Virus record (IMG/VR): IMGVR_UViG_3300032524_000300
Coordinates: 1-23,905 of that record
Length of the DNA: 23,905 nt
Strand: one strand, 5' to 3'
DNA from: a virus
Position 1 is the first letter of the stretch. Each line of letters starts with the position of its first letter. Below are positions 21,234 through 23,905 of this stretch, in pieces. A program made the translations under genes and the position numbers. The notes beneath the pieces were generated by a model. It was not told the origin of the DNA, did no database searches, and worked only from the letters and a program-made list of their open reading frames with translations.

Positions 21234-22042
21234 ATAAGCTAACATTTGCAACTGGAGGCCATCCTTTGGCCCTAGATGACCTGGATTTTTTACAGGACGC
21301 AATGCTCCAAGGGTTTACAGCTCTGAGCAATAGAGATGCCATACTCATTGGCTTTCGCATCAATCTAGTAGGCTCGGGTCCGTTTGCCTTTTATGAGCTT
21401 ACCCAAGGATACTGTATGTTGGGAGGCGAGCTTTATTACTTTCCCGGAGATATAGGTTGGTCAGCATACACCAATCCGGTGATTGTACCAGTGGAGGCCA
21501 TTGACACAGGAGCAGGAAAATCTCCTGTAGCTTATGCAGATGCCTCCAGTCAGAACGTGCATAAGATCAGGCAGGTGGAGTTGCAGGAGAGTGCAGCACA
21601 ACCCGTTAAGTATGCCATAGCCGATCTGGATGTTTATGGTGATCCTTGGCACAGAGTTGGAGACGCCGCTGACATTGCTGGAGGATATATTGTTTCCACC
21701 AACTATGGTGATGCATCAGATTATACCTATGGCACATCTTATGAGAGCCTGCAGTTTAGAAAGGTGGGTAGTATGTTAGAGCTCAAAGGAGCAATGCAGA
21801 CATCCTCCTGGGTTAATGGACAGGTAGCATTTACACTGCCCTCAGTAGCCAATCATATCAATTACAGGCCTGCCAAGTTTAGACCATTTTTAGCCCCTGC
21901 CACTGTTGGTGGTGATGGCATTTGTGACAATACACAAATGGTCTCATTTGGTGCCGATGGATTCGTCACTGTCACTGAGGGGAGTTACGCCGGCACAGGC
22001 ATAATCAGGATCCATATCAATACATTAATTCAGCTTAGCTGA
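21230..22042 (+). CDS. tail fibre or tip protein
   Basis: The 270-residue protein has an N terminus often found in the last fibre gene of Bacteroidota phages (TGGHPLALDDLDFLQDAMLQ, about 8-27), a strand-rich central part with an aromatic stretch (GPFAFYELTQGYCMLGGELY) and a C-terminal domain with SSWVNGQVAFTLPSVANHIN and a Gly-rich close (EGSYAGTGIIRIHINTLIQL). The first domain probably attaches to the baseplate (gpI-like partner) and the last binds the host. I see no DGR-type variable region or linked reverse transcriptase. Last large phage gene before the right end. Confidence 0.62.
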   Translation: MNKLTFATGGHPLALDDLDFLQDAMLQGFTALSNRDAILIGFRINLVGSGPFAFYELTQGYCMLGGELYYFPGDIGWSAYTNPVIVPVEAIDTGAGKSPVAYADASSQNVHKIRQVELQESAAQPVKYAIADLDVYGDPWHRVGDAADIAGGYIVSTNYGDASDYTYGTSYESLQFRKVGSMLELKGAMQTSSWVNGQVAFTLPSVANHINYRPAKFRPFLAPATVGGDGICDNTQMVSFGADGFVTVTEGSYAGTGIIRIHINTLIQLS

Positions 22043-22054
22043 TAAGACATAGAT

Positions 22055-22069
22055 AGCCCTTGGAGGGCT
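22055..22069 (+). other. small hairpin after the last fibre gene
   Basis: A 6-bp perfect inverted repeat AGCCCT / AGGGCT with a 3-base loop lies 12 bases past the fibre stop codon and 20 before the next start. No T-run follows (TTAATAAAA), so only weak termination or mRNA end protection is possible. Confidence 0.35.
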
Positions 22070-22089
22070 TAATAAAACCCACAACAAGT

Positions 22090-22341
22090 ATGAAACCAAC
22101 AATAGGAAGAATTGTAATTTACAAAACCACAGAGGGAGACAGGACTATGATGAAAGCAGCAGGATTGCTGCATGGTGGATGTAATGTAAGTGAGTATTTG
22201 CCAGCCGTTATTGTAGCTGTCTGGTCTGAGGTGTGTGTAAACCTAAAATTGATTGTCGATGGCAATCTGGAGCTGTGGATTACATCCTCACTTCAAGGCG
22301 AGAATGATATGGAATGGAGCTGGCCAGATAAGGCGGCGTAA
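22090..22341 (+). CDS. small conserved phage protein of unknown function
   Basis: Starting at the ATG at 22090 the product has 83 residues (MKPTIGRIVIYKTTEGDRTM...). It has a strand-rich fold with VSEYLPAVIVAVWSEVCVNL (about 34-53), then VDGNLELWITSS and a Trp-rich end (EWSWPDKAA). Small proteins with this opening and the pattern of V-N-L-K...D-G...W-x-T-S followed by an aromatic close are common near the ends of Bacteroidota phages and in their hosts, from memory; function unknown. An upstream TTG at 22060 would add 10 residues but lies in the hairpin. Confidence 0.6.
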   Translation: MKPTIGRIVIYKTTEGDRTMMKAAGLLHGGCNVSEYLPAVIVAVWSEVCVNLKLIVDGNLELWITSSLQGENDMEWSWPDKAA

Positions 22342-22375
22342 AGACCTTTTTTGTGTATAATTTCGGTTTGTGTTG

Positions 22376-22402
22376 GGGCTAGTAATATTATATTGCTGGC
22401 CC
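22376..22402 (+). terminator. 12-bp stem-loop after the last phage gene, probable terminator
   Basis: GGGCTAGTAATA pairs over 12 bp with TATTGCTGGCCC around a TTA loop, with two T-G pairs. Behind it TTACATTTT is T-rich but not a clean tract. It is placed 35 bases past the last phage gene and at the probable prophage end, which fits insulation of host DNA from late transcription. The spacer 22342-22375 also contains a TATAAT-like element (22356-22361) of uncertain meaning. Confidence 0.5.
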
Positions 22403-22490
22403 TTACATTTTAATGCTATTTAAAGGCTATAAAGTAAAATTAAAAAGTGGCCGTTTGGTTTTGAACTTGGTGGTCTCTTCGATTTGGCGA

Positions 22491-22793
22491 TTATATTTTG
22501 GGAACGGAAATAGGTATGAGCATGTTTTGATTCTCCCTGGGAAGAAGGCTTATTTTATCTGTAAACACCAATGCCCGAAGTGGTTTGGGTATTATATGTC
22601 GAAAGTTTAGATGAAGCGTATCGTCACTTTCATTCTGAATATTTAGTACAAGCGTGTGATTCGATCCGGATTGCACTTCGCCTTTGGGCAAATTGGCAAC
22701 ATACACAGAAATTTGGGCACTGACATTCTCACTTAAACCTATAAAGATCGAAGAGGTGATAGCAATTAAACATGCTAGCCTGCACCGTGTCAT
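22491..22793 (-). CDS. exported chaperone-like host protein, apparently truncated by the prophage
   Basis: The 100-residue product has a signal peptide (MTRCRLACLIAITSSIFIGL, likely cut after VSA) and then an Ig-like segment: SGSNHTLVLNIQNESDDTLH, one strand around LVFTDKISLLPRENQNMLIP and the end ISVPKI. The neighbour from 23606 has a similar order (LPGQTLTITYGLTPPAEI), but goes on for over 150 residues past this point, beginning with a Ser-Gly-x-Tyr segment. Loss of the rest at the place where phage DNA ends suggests the gene was interrupted by integration. In the +1 frame the sequence stays open to 22427 for a further 23 codons, so a small frameshift before the real junction is another reading. 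Gene order and a 12-base gap put it in one operon with the 266-residue protein. Confidence 0.6.
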   Translation of the reverse strand: MTRCRLACLIAITSSIFIGLSENVSAQISVYVANLPKGEVQSGSNHTLVLNIQNESDDTLHLNFRHIIPKPLRALVFTDKISLLPRENQNMLIPISVPKI

Positions 22794-22805
22794 CGTGGCT
22801 GTGCT

Positions 22806-23606
22806 CTACAGTTTATCGTCGTTGTTGATAGTGATATCAATCTTCATCCCGAACATATCTTCATCGCCACAGTCGGCAACCAATATGCCAGAGTATTCTC
22901 CAGATGGTATTCCTTGCAATGGAAGATCAAATAATTTACAGAATCCTGGATATACCTTTTGATATGGGAGCTCTTTTCGGGCAACTTGATTCCCTTGGGC
23001 ATCAATTAAGTCGAGAACCATAATAGGCTTCATCATATAATTACCTGGGTTTAATACAGCTATGCGAATTTGATTGCGTCCTTCCAAGGTATCGAGATCT
23101 ATACTGACAAAGTCGAGTTGTTTTAGGGCACCTGAAGGAAAATTCCCGATTATCTGAATGGCATATCTAACAAGGGCATTGACTTTGACACCAACCTCGG
23201 GTAAAGTTGTATCTAAATCGTCCATTTCTTCAACCATAATAACTCCCCAATAACTGCCTGAACTCTCTATTTCAGCAGGTGGAGTCAATCCATATGTAAT
23301 AGTTAGAGTCTGTCCCGGCAGCATGAGGATTTCATTGTCCGAAATCGCCATCCAATTTGCATTGCATCTGTCTCTGTCAGTTGTTTCCAAAAAGGCGGTT
23401 TCCCCTTTGCAATTATGTTGAACGTCCGTTTTGTATATTTTGGCTCGCTTTTCTTTTTCGCCTGTATTTCTGATTACAATACTGCCCTGAACTGTGGTAC
23501 CGTTTGCAAGTTTATGTTCATGTGATAGTCCGTTTACGACGACGATGCTGGCATAGCAATTGCCAATTATTAAAAAAGCGGCAGCTACCGCAATAAATCT
23601 TTTCAT
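22806..23606 (-). CDS. exported Ig-like protein, pilus-chaperone type
   Basis: The 266-residue host protein has a signal peptide (MKRFIAVAAAFLIIGNCYAS) and two beta-sandwich-like halves. The first (about 25-135) has GTTVQGSIVIRNTGEKEKRA, MAISDNEILMLPGQTLTITY and SGSYWGVIMVEEMDD, similar in order to periplasmic pilus-assembly chaperones or other Ig-like exported proteins. The second (about 145-260) has VKVNALVRYAIQIIGNFP, NQIRIAVLNPGNYMMKPIMV and ends with a Cys-containing strand. Cysteines at NCKGETAF, DRCNAN, FCKLF and ADCGDE may form disulfides. The genes around it encode a small exported protein and a second chaperone-like protein, which fits an assembly system for a surface fibre. It is not phage-derived. 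Confidence 0.6.
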   Translation of the reverse strand: MKRFIAVAAAFLIIGNCYASIVVVNGLSHEHKLANGTTVQGSIVIRNTGEKEKRAKIYKTDVQHNCKGETAFLETTDRDRCNANWMAISDNEILMLPGQTLTITYGLTPPAEIESSGSYWGVIMVEEMDDLDTTLPEVGVKVNALVRYAIQIIGNFPSGALKQLDFVSIDLDTLEGRNQIRIAVLNPGNYMMKPIMVLDLIDAQGNQVARKELPYQKVYPGFCKLFDLPLQGIPSGEYSGILVADCGDEDMFGMKIDITINNDDKL

Positions 23607-23707
23607 TTCCTAGTGAATTAAGCGTGAGATGAGTAATAAGTGCGAATCAAATGATTCCCTTCCTTATGAGCGGTTTAAGTTTTAAAGGAAGTTTTAGATG
23701 TGTTCAA

Positions 23708-23740
23708 TAAAAAAAACAGGATAGACGAGTCTACCCTGTT
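23708..23740 (-). terminator. rho-independent terminator of the upstream host gene
   Basis: On the minus strand AACAGGGTAGAC pairs with GTCTATCCTGTT over about 11 of 12 bp, followed by a run of T (TTTTTTTTATTG). It lies 34 bases after the stop codon of the gene entering from the right edge and upstream of the 266-residue gene, so it separates the two transcripts. Confidence 0.85.
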
Positions 23741-23773
23741 CACTAGTACTGTAACTGTGTAAGTTGTTGTTTA

Positions 23774-23905
23774 TTAGTTATTTGATATTGTGTAAAGGAT
23801 TGTAAGTGTTGTGGAGTCATCGAAATCGATGTCAGCATAGCTACCGCTTTGCTCAAGTGAATAGTAAAGAGCGTGACAGTTGCTGGCACCATCTCCTGTG
23901 TAACA
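23774..23905 (-). CDS. C-terminal end of a small secreted host protein (partial)
   Basis: A frame open from the right edge encodes 43 residues and ends in TAA at 23774, 34 bases before a strong terminator. The piece has two Cys (CYTGDG and NCHALYY, disulfide candidates), then SYADIDFDDSTTLTILYTIS. A closing pattern of alternating Thr/Leu/Ile ending in YTIS is typical of the last strand of pilin-like or spore-coat-U-like exported proteins. With an exported chaperone-like protein downstream it would fit as subunit of a surface fibre. The N terminus is outside the window. Confidence 0.65.
   Translation of the reverse strand, partial: CYTGDGASNCHALYYSLEQSGSYADIDFDDSTTLTILYTISNN

Larger units (their letters stand above)
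1..22407. mobile_element. Mu-like contractile-tailed prophage, right (structural) part
   Basis: Head, packaging, tail, baseplate, fibre and lysis genes run without interruption from the left edge to about 22341. Portal (DUF935), MuF, DUF1320 and the gp45/gp46-like baseplate proteins are of the Mu type, so a transposable phage is likely, but no transposase is in view. The left end is outside the window. The right end is placed at 22407 only as a best guess: read on the minus strand, phage DNA would start with TGTAAGGGCC there, and the terminal TG fits Mu-family ends. It could lie anywhere between 22342 and about 22500, because the exported host protein encoded from 22793 leftwards loses its expected reading frame at about 22495. 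Confidence 0.75.

Noticed and set aside
21230-22042. Diversity-generating retroelement target in the last fibre
   Set aside because: No A-rich template repeat, no second copy of the C-terminal segment and no reverse transcriptase gene in the window.
22413-22610. 65-residue plus-strand frame near the prophage end
   Set aside because: It overlaps the minus-strand exported protein gene and crosses the likely junction; composition is that of a chance frame and no leader fits.

Overview
The window is most of the structural (late) half of a Mu-like, contractile-tailed prophage of a Bacteroidota bacterium, followed on the right by host DNA. The phage assignment rests on a DUF935-type portal, a MuF minor head protein, a DUF1320 (Mu gp36-like) protein, a ClpP-type protease with a nested scaffold, a contractile sheath and tube, and a set of gpD/V/46/J-like baseplate proteins. 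The host assignment rests on gene starts preceded by A/T-rich leaders instead of Shine-Dalgarno sequences, on promoter elements ending in TTTG that resemble the Bacteroidota -7 box, and on structural proteins that resemble those of Bacteroidota phages. No integrase, transposase or repressor is visible; if present they lie left of the window.

Layout. Bases 1-6926 form a leftward operon: small terminase, large terminase, DUF1320 protein, portal, MuF protein with a possible nuclease-toxin C terminus, tape measure protein, and the first codons of a further gene. Bases 6927-7107 are a divergent control region. It carries two copies of the same bipartite element, CCTACCT-N29-AAATCTTTGTA, one per strand and with identical spacing. 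Bases 7108-22341 are a rightward late operon: protease/scaffold, major capsid protein, an Ala/Lys/Asp-repeat protein, a tRNA-like gene with an 8-base anticodon loop, endolysin, a lipoprotein that looks like a unimolecular spanin, tail sheath, tube, a tail assembly chaperone with a textbook -1 frameshift signal (A AAA AAG, 7-base spacer, two-part stem-loop), baseplate hub, spike and wedge proteins, fibres, a holin and small unknown proteins. A 12-bp hairpin at 22376-22402 follows the last phage gene, and the right prophage end probably lies between there and about 22500.

Bases 22491-23905 are host DNA on the minus strand: the C-terminal end of a small secreted protein, its terminator, a 266-residue exported Ig-like chaperone-type protein, and a shorter exported relative that looks cut short by the prophage.

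How it works together: the two arms are probably switched on at the same time by one phage activator acting on the matched divergent promoters. The left arm supplies DNA packaging, portal and tape measure. The right arm supplies capsid, tail, baseplate, fibres and lysis. The tape measure gene is on the opposite strand from the sheath, tube and chaperone genes it works with, which is an unusual arrangement. Lysis genes are split: endolysin and spanin lie between head and tail genes, while the holin lies among the baseplate and fibre genes.
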